Below are positions 42,075 to 51,076 of a DNA stretch of 58,223 nt, piece after piece. This stretch comes from Aequorivita sp. GTDB lineage: Bacteria > Bacteroidota > Bacteroidia > Flavobacteriales > Flavobacteriaceae. The notes below the pieces were generated by a model. It saw only the letters and a list, made by a program, of their open reading frames with translations, made no database searches and had not been told where the DNA came from. The translations under genes and the position numbers were made by a program. The stretch spans positions 1 through 58,223 of the forward strand of contig JAGXGE010000036.1 in assembly GCA_024637015.1 (NCBI GenBank), written 5' to 3'. The number at the start of each line of letters is the position of its first letter. Within the stretch, counting starts at the first letter, position 1.

Positions 42075-42133
42075 TTTTTGCAATTCTAGTGAAAAATAGC
42101 ATTAATAAGTATCTTTATTAAAAATACGATTTT

Positions 42134-43054
42134 ATGAAAATGACAGGAAAAATAGGTTTGGGAATTGCGGTTTTAACGGTTTGCGCCTTAAGTATCCACG
42201 CAGTACAAGATGCCCCAACAGATGAAAATTTTGAAAAGAAGTTGGTAAACGATTATAATGTGTATGCATTGCCTTTACCAGAAAAAATGGATTTTGCAGG
42301 TGAAGCCGTTCCGCTTCAAAATCCAGATATACGCGAACGAATGGACAGGGAATTATTGGTGAATACGTACTGGCAATCCAACGGACTTTTACTTTTTAAA
42401 CGCGCCAATAAATATTTCCCTCAAATTGAACCTTTATTGAAAAAATATGGTTTGCCAGACGATTTTAAATATCTGGCAGTAGCTGAAAGCGGTTTAGAAT
42501 ACACCAGTTCGCCAGCTGGCGCCTCAGGTATATGGCATTTCATGAAGGGCACAGGCTTGGAATACGGGCTTGAAATCAATGACTATGTTGACGAACGCTA
42601 TAACCTTGAAAAAGCCACAATGGTTGCAGCAGAATACTTAAAAAGCGCCAAAAATAAATTTGGAAGTTGGACCATGGCAGCCGCATCTTATAATGCAGGA
42701 GTGGGGGGTATGAACAAGCAAATAAACAGACAAAAGGAAACCAGTTATTACGATTTACTTTTAAATGATGAAACAAGTCGCTACGTTTTTAGAATAATGG
42801 CTTTGAAGGAAATTATGACTCATCCGGAGCAATATGGATTTAATTTTAGAGAAAAGGATCTTTACACAAACATCCCTACTTTTAAAGTAAAAGTAGATAC
42901 TCCTGTTGAAGATTGGGCTGAGTGGGTAAAACCTTATGGTATTAATTATAAAATTCTAAAACTTCACAATCCTTGGCTTCGCGATACTTTTTTGAAAAAT
43001 TCTTCTGGAAAAGAGTATTTTATAGAAATTCCGGAAAAAGGATACTACAACTAA
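42134..43054 (+). CDS. Lytic transglycosylase (SLT domain)
   Basis: 306 residues. Signal peptide (MKMTGKIGLGIAVLTVCALS). The SLT domain spans about 90-215: KYLAVAESGLEYTSSPAGAS with the catalytic Glu in AESGL, GIWHFMKGTG, and AAASYNAGVGGM. The C-terminal part (KVDTPVEDWAEWVKPYGINY) resembles a degenerate LysM or linker. Cleaves peptidoglycan in the periplasm, MltD-like. ATG at 42134 or 42140. Confidence 0.93.
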   Translation: MKMTGKIGLGIAVLTVCALSIHAVQDAPTDENFEKKLVNDYNVYALPLPEKMDFAGEAVPLQNPDIRERMDRELLVNTYWQSNGLLLFKRANKYFPQIEPLLKKYGLPDDFKYLAVAESGLEYTSSPAGASGIWHFMKGTGLEYGLEINDYVDERYNLEKATMVAAEYLKSAKNKFGSWTMAAASYNAGVGGMNKQINRQKETSYYDLLLNDETSRYVFRIMALKEIMTHPEQYGFNFREKDLYTNIPTFKVKVDTPVEDWAEWVKPYGINYKILKLHNPWLRDTFLKNSSGKEYFIEIPEKGYYN

Positions 43055-43073
43055 AAGCTAAAAATATTTATAG

Positions 43074-43113
43074 AAAAAACTCGTAAAAGTTTAAATTTTA
43101 CGGGTTTTCTTTT
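43074..43113. terminator. Bidirectional terminator
   Basis: AAACTCGTAAAA-GTTTAAA-TTTTACGGGTTT with one wobble and flanking T/A runs. The stop codon of the minus-strand redoxin gene lies inside the stem. Confidence 0.8.
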
Positions 43114-43799
43114 GATGCAAAATGTTCTTTTTCTTCATCACTGGAGTTTTTTAGCAAGGATATTCCATTTAGGAATGAATTATAGTTCAACTCAAAAGAA
43201 ATTTCATACTTTTCGTTGTAGGGATGAAGCACACCGCGCCTTACGTCAACAATGCGTTTGTTTTCGTCAATAAAAAAAGAAGTTGGAAAACCCAGGCTGT
43301 GTTTCATTATCTCCACAATATGGTCATTGGTGTTTTCCCTTTCATCCACATAAATAATATTTATTTTGCTGGAATACTCACGCGCCGATTTCCGAACATT
43401 CTCCCTTGAATCCCAAAAAAGGACAACAAAATCAATGTCTTTATGATGCTTTTCAGCAATTTCGTTCAAGGCAGGAATTTCACCTACACCTGGAGTACAC
43501 CATGAAGCGTAAGTCATTAAAAAAACAGGCTTTTCAAATTTGTAAAGCTCAATTTTTTTTCCTGAAAGTTTTCTCACATTAAAATTGTCGAGATAACTTC
43601 CGTTCACCACATTATTTATAAGGGAATCAAATAGAAATTCCGCACGCTCAAAATCCTGATCTGCATAAGCATTTTGAGAATTTTTGACATACTTCTTAAT
43701 ATTTTTACCAATAGCTTCAGAAAATAAAGAGCTTTGCTCAATCTGTGATTGCGCTGTAATGGTTATTAATAAGAAGAGATAAAGTAGTTTTCTACCCAT
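43098..43799 (-). CDS. TlpA-like redoxin with degenerate CxxC motif
   Basis: 233 residues from the ATG at 43799. Signal peptide (MGRKLLYLFLLITITAQS). A helical N-terminal region is followed by a thioredoxin fold: FLMTYASWCTPGVGEIPALN, then VVLFWDSRENVRKSA, and the cis-Pro strand SLGFPTSFFIDENKRI. The second Cys of CxxC is replaced by Gly (WCTPG; codons TGT ACT CCA GGT), so ordinary disulfide exchange is not possible. Periplasmic. One-Cys redox or binding role is inferred. Confidence 0.87.
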   Translation of the reverse strand: MGRKLLYLFLLITITAQSQIEQSSLFSEAIGKNIKKYVKNSQNAYADQDFERAEFLFDSLINNVVNGSYLDNFNVRKLSGKKIELYKFEKPVFLMTYASWCTPGVGEIPALNEIAEKHHKDIDFVVLFWDSRENVRKSAREYSSKINIIYVDERENTNDHIVEIMKHSLGFPTSFFIDENKRIVDVRRGVLHPYNEKYEISFELNYNSFLNGISLLKNSSDEEKEHFASKENP

Positions 43800-43815
43800 A
43801 AGCAAAAGCTTTGGG

Positions 43816-43844
43816 CAAAGGTACGTTACTTGACTGATTTACAA
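43816..43844 (-). promoter_or_regulatory. Promoter of the redoxin gene
   Basis: On the minus strand TTG (43844-43842), 18-nt spacer, TACCTTTG (43823-43816), then CCC. The leader is very short, under 20 nt. Confidence 0.78.
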
Positions 43845-43916
43845 TACTTTATTCGACAAAGAGTTGTTAAAAACCGTTGAAATGCACAATGGTTAAAGGC
43901 CTTTAAGAGATATAGT

Positions 43917-44483
43917 TTAGAATCTTCTTCCGCCTCGGCCACCTCGCCCAAATTGCTGTTTCGGCTGTCCCATTTTTTTCATCTGCTGTTTCATCATTTT
44001 AATTTGATCATCCAGCATATTGTGTTTGTCAAGATTTTTTGCCTCTGTAAGTAGTTGTTCAGCCTCGCGCTTGCGGTTTTTGGTCATTGCAATGCCGGCC
44101 AGGTTTAACTTGGTCATTGCCATATCTGCAGACATATTCAATCCAAGTTTTTCAGCCTTTTTGAAGTATTTTTCGGCCTCAATCATATTGGTTTGTGAAA
44201 CCATCAAACCATTTAGGTAATTGTAGTAACCTTCCTGTTTTGGCACTAATGCGCTACTGGGATTACTAATTTTGTCGAGCCATTTTTTAGCCCCTGGAAA
44301 ATCTTGCTTACGTAGGCGAAGAAAAGCCAACAAAATAATTTCGTTTTTGAAATAGAGAAAAACAAATATCAAAGAAAGCAAAATAAGCATAATGCCATTG
44401 CCAATATTTGTTTCGGTGAATTGCCAAACCGCCGCTCCTATTACCAACGCGGACAAAACTAATTTTATATTTTTATTAAACAT
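43917..44483 (-). CDS. Membrane-anchored TPR protein
   Basis: 188 residues. Two N-terminal membrane helices (LVLSALVIGAAVWQFTE and GIMLILLSLIFVFLYF; DUF2892-like), then TPR-like helix pairs (GYYNYLNGLMVSQTNMIEAE, AMTKLNLAGIAMTKNRKREA). The C-terminus is QQFGRGGRGGRRF, an RGG-type basic tail. A TACCTTTG box (44513-44506) lies 23 bases upstream without a clear TTG. Function unknown. Confidence 0.8.
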   Translation of the reverse strand: MFNKNIKLVLSALVIGAAVWQFTETNIGNGIMLILLSLIFVFLYFKNEIILLAFLRLRKQDFPGAKKWLDKISNPSSALVPKQEGYYNYLNGLMVSQTNMIEAEKYFKKAEKLGLNMSADMAMTKLNLAGIAMTKNRKREAEQLLTEAKNLDKHNMLDDQIKMMKQQMKKMGQPKQQFGRGGRGGRRF

Positions 44484-44657
44484 GAATTATCTTTAAAATA
44501 GCCTGCAAAGGTATAAAAACTAAATTCTTTTTAGGGGATTTTGTATTGTTCTAAAAGAATTATTTTCTGAAATTGATACAAACCGATTGTTAGATTCATT
44601 AAATAATTGAGTATTTCTTAATAACCAAAAACTTTGAGATTTTTTTTCAAAAAAGGT

Positions 44658-44687
44658 TTGCCTAAGTGAAAACTTGTTGTATTTTTG
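44658..44687 (+). promoter_or_regulatory. Promoter of rpmH
   Basis: TTG (44658-44660), 19-nt spacer, TATTTTTG (44680-44687), then CACCC, the same -7 and initiation sequence as rpsF. Confidence 0.87.
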
Positions 44688-44747
44688 CACCCGACTTTGA
44701 AGAAAGGTCACCAAACAAAGATATTACAGAAGTTAAAGAATAAGAAA

Positions 44748-44909
44748 ATGAGCAAAAGAACATTTCAGCCATCAAAAAGAAAAAGAAGAAACAAACACGG
44801 TTTTAGAGAGCGTATGGCTTCTGTAAACGGAAGAAAAGTTTTGGCTGCCCGCAGAGCGAAGGGTAGAAAGAAACTATCTGTATCTACTGAATCCCGTCAC
44901 AAAAAATAA
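44748..44909 (+). CDS. rpmH: 50S ribosomal protein L34
   Basis: 53 residues from the ATG at 44748 ([20 protein letters not shown]). The frame is open further upstream through the 5' leader, which is not coding. [20 protein letters not shown] is the L34 signature. Followed by a strong terminator. Not next to rnpA here. Confidence 0.98.
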   Translation: MSKRTFQPSKRKRRNKHGFRERMASVNGRKVLAARRAKGRKKLSVSTESRHKK

Positions 44910-44927
44910 TGTTGATAAATTTTATAT

Positions 44928-44963
44928 AAAAGGTGTTGTTTAACTAAGCAACACCTTTTTTTT
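44928..44963 (+). terminator. Terminator of rpmH
   Basis: AAAAGGTGTTG, a loop of about ten bases, CAACACCTTTT and T-run. Confidence 0.92.
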
Positions 44964-45009
44964 ATACCCGAACGCGTCGTAATTTTGCAACACCGAAAAA
45001 GAAAAAGAA

Positions 45010-47861
45010 ATGCCTAAAAATCCCTCAATTAAATCAGTTCTAATTATTGGCTCTGGGCCTATTGTTATTGGTCAAGCGTGTGAGTTGATTATGCCGGTTC
45101 CCAATCTTTGCGCTCTTTGCGAGAAGATGGAATTGAAACGGTTTTGATTAATAGCAATCCCGCAACAATTATGACGGACCCATCTATGGCCGATCATATA
45201 TATCTCTTGCCGCTTACCACAAAATCACTCCTACAAATATTAAAGGAACATCCACAAATTGACGCAGTTTTACCAACTATGGGAGGACAGACTGCGCTTA
45301 ACCTTTGTATTGAAGCCGACGAAAAGGGCATTTGGAAAGATTTTGGCGTAAAATTAATAGGTGTAGATATTGATGCAATAAATATTACCGAAGACCGCGA
45401 AAAGTTTAGGGAATTGATGGAGAAGATAGGAGTAGGTATGGCACCTCAAGCCACAGCGAACTCCTATTTACAAGGAAAAGAAATCGCGCAACAATTTGGT
45501 TTCCCTCTGGTTATTAGGGCTTCCTATACTTTGGGAGGTGCTGGTGCTTCTATTGTTTATAAAGAAGAAGATTTTGACGAACTTCTATCTTACGGACTGG
45601 AAATTTCACCAATCCACGAAGTGATGATAGACAAGGCGATGATGGGTTGGAAGGAATTTGAACTTGAATTGCTTCGCGATAAAAATGACAATGTCGTTAT
45701 TATATGTGCCATAGAAAATATGGATCCGATGGGAATCCATACAGGAGACTCCATAACCGTTGCTCCTGCAATGACACTTAACGACCGTACGTATCAAAAA
45801 ATGCGTGATATGGCAATCCATATGATGCGCAGTATCGGTGATTTTGCGGGAGGATGTAATGTTCAGTTTGCTGTAAGCCCGGATGAAAATGAAGAAATTA
45901 TTGCCATTGAAATAAACCCGCGCGTGTCGCGATCTTCAGCTTTGGCTTCAAAGGCAACAGGATATCCCATTGCAAAAATTGCTACAAAATTGGCTATTGG
46001 ATATAATTTGGACGAGTTGAAAAACCAAATCACAAAGTCAACTTCGGCCTTGTTTGAGCCTACTTTAGATTATGTAATTGTGAAAATTCCACGATGGAAT
46101 TTTGATAAGTTTGAAGGATCAGACCGAACCTTAGGACTTCAAATGAAATCAGTTGGAGAGGTTATGGGAATTGGCCGTTCGTTCCAGGAAGCGCTTCATA
46201 AAGCCACGCAATCGCTAGAAATAAAAAGAAATGGAATTGGCGCTGACGGGAAAAGCTATACAAACTACGAACAGATTCTTGACAAACTTAAAAATGCAAG
46301 CTGGGACCGTGTTTTCGTAATTTATGATGCAATTCAGATTGGAATTCCGTTGAGCAGAATTCACGAAATCACTAAAATTGATATGTGGTTCCTTCGTCAA
46401 TATGAAGAACTGTATTTATTAGAGAAAGAAATTTCAAAATACACTTTGGAAACACTTCCGAGGGAATTGCTTTTGGAAGCTAAACAGAAAGGTTACGGCG
46501 ACAGACAGATTGCACATATGCTGAAATGTTTGGAAAGCCAAGTTTACAAAAAACGTGAGGAAATGAACATTCAGCGCGTTTATAAATTGGTTGATACCTG
46601 CGCTGCGGAATTCAAAGCGGAAACACCTTATTATTATTCTACGTTTGAAAATGAAATGCAGCTTGAAGGTGAAAAGCCTTATTCGGAAAACGATAGCATT
46701 GTAACCGAAAAGAAAAAAATAATCGTTCTTGGTTCGGGTCCAAACAGAATAGGCCAAGGCATCGAGTTTGATTACTGCTGTGTTCACGGCGTTTTAGCGG
46801 CTTCAGAATGTGGTTACGAAACCATAATGATAAACTGTAACCCAGAAACAGTTTCAACAGATTTTGACGTTGCGGACAAACTTTACTTCGAACCTGTTTT
46901 TTGGGAACATATTTACGACATCATTCGCCACGAAAAACCCGAAGGCGTTATCGTTCAGTTAGGTGGACAAACGGCTTTGAAATTGGCTGAAAAGCTTGAC
47001 AGGTACGGAATAAACATTATCGGAACAACATACCAATCACTAGATTTGGCTGAAGACCGCGGAAGTTTTTCAACACTTTTGAAAGAAAACAATATTCCTT
47101 ATCCAGAATTTGGTGTGGCTGAAACCACCGAGGAAGCCCTTGCGCTTGCTGATCAACTTGACTTTCCATTGTTGATTCGTCCTTCTTATGTTTTGGGAGG
47201 CCAAGGAATGAAAATCGTTATCAACAAAAAGGAATTGGAAGAGCACGTTGTTGACTTGCTTCGAAAAATTCCAAACAACAAGTTATTGCTGGATCACTAT
47301 CTTGACGGCGCCATTGAAGCCGAAGCAGATGCCATTTGTGATGGGGAAAATGTATACATCATTGGAATAATGGAACACATTGAACCTTGCGGAATTCATT
47401 CTGGAGATTCAAATGCAACGTTGCCGCCTTTCAATATTGGCGAATTTGTGATGCAACAGATAAAAGACCACACGGTTAAAATAGCAAAATCACTAAATAC
47501 AGTAGGGCTAATAAATGTCCAGTTCGCCATAAAGGATGATATAGTTTATATTATTGAAGCCAATCCACGAGCTTCGCGTACCGTTCCATTTATAGCAAAA
47601 GCATATGGTGAACCCTATGTGAATTACGCCACAAAAGTAATGCTGGGCCACAATAAAGTAACTGATTTCAATTTTAACCCAAAACTGGAAGGGTTTGCAA
47701 TTAAGCAACCTGTATTTAGTTTCAATAAATTCCCTAATGTTAACAAGCAGTTGGGGCCAGAGATGAAAAGTACTGGAGAAAGTATACTGTTTATTGACAG
47801 TTTAAAGGATGATGCTTTTTACGACCTATACGCGAGAAGAAAAATGTATTTGAGCAAATAA
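45010..47861 (+). CDS. carB: Carbamoyl-phosphate synthase large subunit, frameshifted near the 5' end
   Basis: Makes carbamoyl phosphate for pyrimidines and arginine. ATG at 45010 ([20 protein letters not shown], then GQACE) is in one frame; from 45087 the match continues in the next frame ([20 protein letters not shown]). One T is missing at GAGTT|GATTAT (45085-45087), so the ATG frame stops at 45136. The rest is intact over about 920 residues: two ATP-grasp halves (AFELELL...[12 protein letters not shown], and [16 protein letters not shown]...[13 protein letters not shown]). It ends without the C-terminal MGS-like allosteric domain, as usual for flavobacterial CarB of about 950 aa. A TAATTTTG box is at 44980-44987. 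Confidence 0.93.
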
Positions 47862-47942
47862 TTGGATGTTTTAATTATGGCACGATTTTGTGTTAGTATT
47901 TTTTCGTAAATTTAGATTATATACCTACTTAACAATTCTTTT

Positions 47943-48518
47943 ATGAAAAAAATTACTTTGTTCCTTTGTTTTATTGCAATGAACGTTCTCTCTGCGCAGA
48001 ATGTTTTTGAGATTGCTTGGGGGCAAGGTATAAATGAATCTGTAGCCAGTCCCACGATTGAAGTGGGTGATACAGTGCTTTGGACTTGGATAGATGGTAC
48101 ACAGAAAAGTGTTTCTGCTCTTCCAAATGGAAGTGAAAATTTTGATAGTGGTTCACTTAAGGGAATCAATAATGATTTCTCATATACTTTCTCAAAAACA
48201 GGAGTTACCGAATATCAAAATGATTCCGATTCATCGATGCACGGCAAAGTAACTGTGGTTGGCAAACTTTCAACTGAAGACAAGTTTGTGAAAAATCTGA
48301 ATTTTTATCCAAATCCTGTAAAAAACGATTTGATCATATCCTCACTTTTTAAAATTGACAATTATCAAATCTATAATGTTTTGGGAACGCTTGTTTCTGA
48401 AGGAAAAGGTACAGGAAACTATACACAAGTGGATATGAGCAGGCTGAACAGCGGTTTGTATTTTGTAAAAGTTACTTCAAACGGCATGCAAACCACTTTA
48501 AAAATCGCAAAAAAGTAA
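47943..48518 (+). CDS. Cupredoxin-like secreted protein with T9SS sorting domain
   Basis: 191 residues. Signal peptide MKKITLFLCFIAMNVLSAQ. A plastocyanin-like domain (about 22-108: SPTIEVGDTVLWTWIDGTQK and TEYQNDSDSSMHGKVTVVG). In copper proteins the equivalents read WxxxxxxH and YxCxxHxxMxG; here Lys, Asn and Asp replace His, Cys and His, and only the Met remains. The C-terminus (NLNFYPNPVKNDLIISSLF to LKIAKK) is a type A T9SS signal. Copper binding is doubtful. Confidence 0.85.
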   Translation: MKKITLFLCFIAMNVLSAQNVFEIAWGQGINESVASPTIEVGDTVLWTWIDGTQKSVSALPNGSENFDSGSLKGINNDFSYTFSKTGVTEYQNDSDSSMHGKVTVVGKLSTEDKFVKNLNFYPNPVKNDLIISSLFKIDNYQIYNVLGTLVSEGKGTGNYTQVDMSRLNSGLYFVKVTSNGMQTTLKIAKK

Positions 48519-48549
48519 CATTTTATATTTTGTATTTGAAATGCTTCTT

Positions 48550-48918
48550 TTAATCACGATTAAAATGAGGTGATTTTTCTTGTTCCACTTCAGTGATGAA
48601 ATATTTCGTTTCGCCCCAAATAGCAAAAGTTGCGAAACGCTCAACATAAGTAGCTTTTACATAGCTACCCTGATATTCTTTTAGTTTCTCAATTACATCC
48701 TCATCTTGGTCTAAAACAGAGAATGAAAAGATCTGTGCACCACTGATACCTTGACTTATTTCTCCTTCCCAAGTTTTAATAAGCACGCCGCGATGGCTGA
48801 ATTTTATTAGTTCACCGGCACGCGTTCCTTCGCTGTAGGGAACGTAATATACAAATGCAAAATAAAGCAGGTAAAGTGCCAAAAGGCTTCCGAGGATGAT
48901 GAATAGAACTTTTTTCAT
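48550..48918 (-). CDS. Small membrane-anchored protein
   Basis: 122 residues. An N-terminal membrane anchor (VLFIILGSLLALYLLYFAFV), then a soluble domain, YSEGTRAGELIKFSHRGVLI and KTWEGEISQGISGAQIFSFS. Homologues are often mislabelled 6-phosphogluconate dehydrogenase; nothing here supports that (no Rossmann motif, far too short). 2 bp downstream of rmuC, same strand. Confidence 0.78.
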   Translation of the reverse strand: MKKVLFIILGSLLALYLLYFAFVYYVPYSEGTRAGELIKFSHRGVLIKTWEGEISQGISGAQIFSFSVLDQDEDVIEKLKEYQGSYVKATYVERFATFAIWGETKYFITEVEQEKSPHFNRD

Positions 48919-48920
48919 AG

Positions 48921-50255
48921 TTAATTTTTTAGAAGCTTCTCATTGTCATTATCGTCTCTTTTAAGTAATTTTTCGTCAATGTTTTTGCTGGTAATAGCAC
49001 CTAATTTTCGAAGCTTTTCTACTCTTCTTACAAGGTTACCTTTTCCTTCTAATTTTATTAAAGCACTGTCAAAAGAGCCTTGAACAGTTCCCAATTGTTT
49101 TCTAATTTTATTTAATTCATCTAAAAGACCTACAAAAGAATCATACAATCTTCCAGCTTCAGTTGCTATCTCAAGTGTGTTTTTCTTCTGATTGTCATTT
49201 TCCCAAAGATTTTCAACCAAACGCAATGCTGCTAAAAGCGTTGATGGGGTTACAATCATTACTTTTCTTTTAAACGCTTCTTGATACAAATTTTTCTGAT
49301 TTGCTACTGCTATTGCAAACGCCGGTTCAATAGGAACAAACATAAAAATGGTATCTGGGCTCTCGTTTATGGCGTGATAATATTTTTTTTCACTTAAGGT
49401 AACAATGTGGCGTTTAATGGAATCAATATGATCTTTTAGATATTTTCTTTTAATATCTTCATTTTCTTCAGAGACATATCTTTCAAAATCCGTCAATGAA
49501 ACTTTACTGTCAATTATCATTTTCTTTCCATCTGGTAAATGAATAATAACATCTGTTTGCAGCCTACCGCCATCAGGGTTATCGTGACTGTCCTGAATGG
49601 TGTATTCTCTTCCTTTTTCCAAGCCAGATTCTTCCAAGACTCTGGACAAAATCATTTCTCCCCAATTTCCTTGAATTTTAGAATCTCCTTTTAGTGCTTT
49701 GGTAAGATTGTCAGCTTCTTGACTTATTTTAATATTTTGCTCATTCAAAAATTGGAGCTGTTTGCCTAGCTCAGCGTGTGTTCTAATAAAATCTACATTG
49801 TTTTTTCCAACCTTTTCTTCAAACTCCTTTATTTTTTCATTCAAAGGTTTTAATATGCTTTCAATATTCTTTTTGTTGGAATCTGTAAATACCTCTGTTT
49901 TATCAATCAAAATTTTATTGGCTAGGTTTTCAAATTTATCTTTAAAGTCCTTTTCAAAATTTTGAAATCGTTCTTTTTCCTTTTCAAGCTCGGCATATAG
50001 TGCAGCATACTCAGCACTTTGCTTTGAAAGTTGCATATTTACTTGTTCTTTTTCTTTTTGTAAACCGTCTTTTTCTGAATTTAAAATGCCTAACCGATCA
50101 TTAAGTTTTTCTTCTTGTATCAAAGTATTTTGGAGGCGTTCTTCCAGTTTGCTAGTTTCTGTTTTGTTTTTCAAACGGGCAAAAAGATTGCCAATAAATG
50201 CACCAATTAATAAGCAGATAGCGGCAAGTAAAAGGAATAGAAAAGTTTCGTTCAT
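48921..50255 (-). CDS. rmuC: DNA recombination protein RmuC
   Basis: 444 residues. N-terminal membrane anchor (FLFLLLAAICLLIGAFIGN), a coiled coil to about 190, then the RmuC nuclease-like domain: IQGNWGEMILSRVLEESGLE, GGRLQTDVIIHLPDGKKMII, DSKVSLTDFERYVSE and PDTIFMFVPIEPAFAIAV. The family limits DNA inversions in E. coli. DSKVSL carries the putative PD-(D/E)xK acid and lysine. Full length. Confidence 0.95.
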   Translation of the reverse strand: MNETFLFLLLAAICLLIGAFIGNLFARLKNKTETSKLEERLQNTLIQEEKLNDRLGILNSEKDGLQKEKEQVNMQLSKQSAEYAALYAELEKEKERFQNFEKDFKDKFENLANKILIDKTEVFTDSNKKNIESILKPLNEKIKEFEEKVGKNNVDFIRTHAELGKQLQFLNEQNIKISQEADNLTKALKGDSKIQGNWGEMILSRVLEESGLEKGREYTIQDSHDNPDGGRLQTDVIIHLPDGKKMIIDSKVSLTDFERYVSEENEDIKRKYLKDHIDSIKRHIVTLSEKKYYHAINESPDTIFMFVPIEPAFAIAVANQKNLYQEAFKRKVMIVTPSTLLAALRLVENLWENDNQKKNTLEIATEAGRLYDSFVGLLDELNKIRKQLGTVQGSFDSALIKLEGKGNLVRRVEKLRKLGAITSKNIDEKLLKRDDNDNEKLLKN

Positions 50256-50281
50256 TGCAATAATTTTTAAAGTAAATATAA

Positions 50282-51076
50282 TTATTTCCGAATGGTAAAC
50301 CTTCCGGTTTTTGAATCAAAATCGATGGTTTCTTTTGGAAAAAGTGTTTCAAACCTTCCGGTTTCTATCAATTTACAGGGATCGTCAAAATAGGTTTCAT
50401 TTTTTGCCATTACCAAGATTTTATCGGTAAGCTGAATTGCCAAATCTATTTCATGGGTTGAAAAAAAGATGGTTTTCCCAGCTTCCTTGGCAAGTTTTTT
50501 CAAAAGTTTCAAAATATAGGCACGATGATATAAATCTAAATGTGTTGTGGGCTCATCGAGAATAATTAACTGTGTGTCCTGTGCCAAAGCACGTGCAATA
50601 GCAACTCGCTGCATTTGTCCATCGCTCAACTCAAAGCACTTTCGGTGGGCGAGGGCAACTGTTTCCGTAGCTTCTAAAGCAAAATTTATTGCTTTTCTGT
50701 CTGCTTCGGAAAGGGAACCGATCCAATTGGTGTAAGGCTGTCTTCCCAATGAAATCATTTCCAAGACAGTGAGATTTTTAGAAGCGGGTGCTTCGGTCAA
50801 AACAACACTCAACTGCGTTGCAAGTTGAAAGGATGAATATTCGTTTAAATCTTTCCCGTTTAAAGAAATTGATCCTTTCAAAACGTTTTGCATTCCTGTC
50901 AATGTTCGCAAAAGTGTGGATTTTCCAATTCCATTTGCGCCCACGAGTCCAACCAATTCGCCTTTTTCAATAGAAAAATTTACTGCTTCGGCAATTACAG
51001 AAGCGCTTCCTTTTTTCGAATAACCAACAGAAAGATTACGCGCTTGTAAAATGATATGTTTTTCTTCCGAAGCCAT
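50282..51076 (-). CDS. ABC transporter ATPase, probable cobalamin importer (BtuD-like)
   Basis: 264 residues from the ATG at 51076 (MASEEKHIILQARNLSVGYS), which overlaps the permease stop (TAATG). Walker A VGANGIGKSTLL, Q-loop region, signature LSDGQMQRVAIARAL, Walker B LIILDEPTTHLDL, H-loop FFSTHE. FecE/BtuD subfamily. The permease and binding-protein genes precede it; adjacency to the cobalamin riboswitch and TonB receptor suggests vitamin B12, although iron-siderophore or heme import has the same fold. Confidence 0.9.
   Translation of the reverse strand: MASEEKHIILQARNLSVGYSKKGSASVIAEAVNFSIEKGELVGLVGANGIGKSTLLRTLTGMQNVLKGSISLNGKDLNEYSSFQLATQLSVVLTEAPASKNLTVLEMISLGRQPYTNWIGSLSEADRKAINFALEATETVALAHRKCFELSDGQMQRVAIARALAQDTQLIILDEPTTHLDLYHRAYILKLLKKLAKEAGKTIFFSTHEIDLAIQLTDKILVMAKNETYFDDPCKLIETGRFETLFPKETIDFDSKTGRFTIRK

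Noticed and set aside
48550-48918. Database-style name 6-phosphogluconate dehydrogenase
   Set aside because: 122 residues with a membrane anchor and no nucleotide-binding motif.
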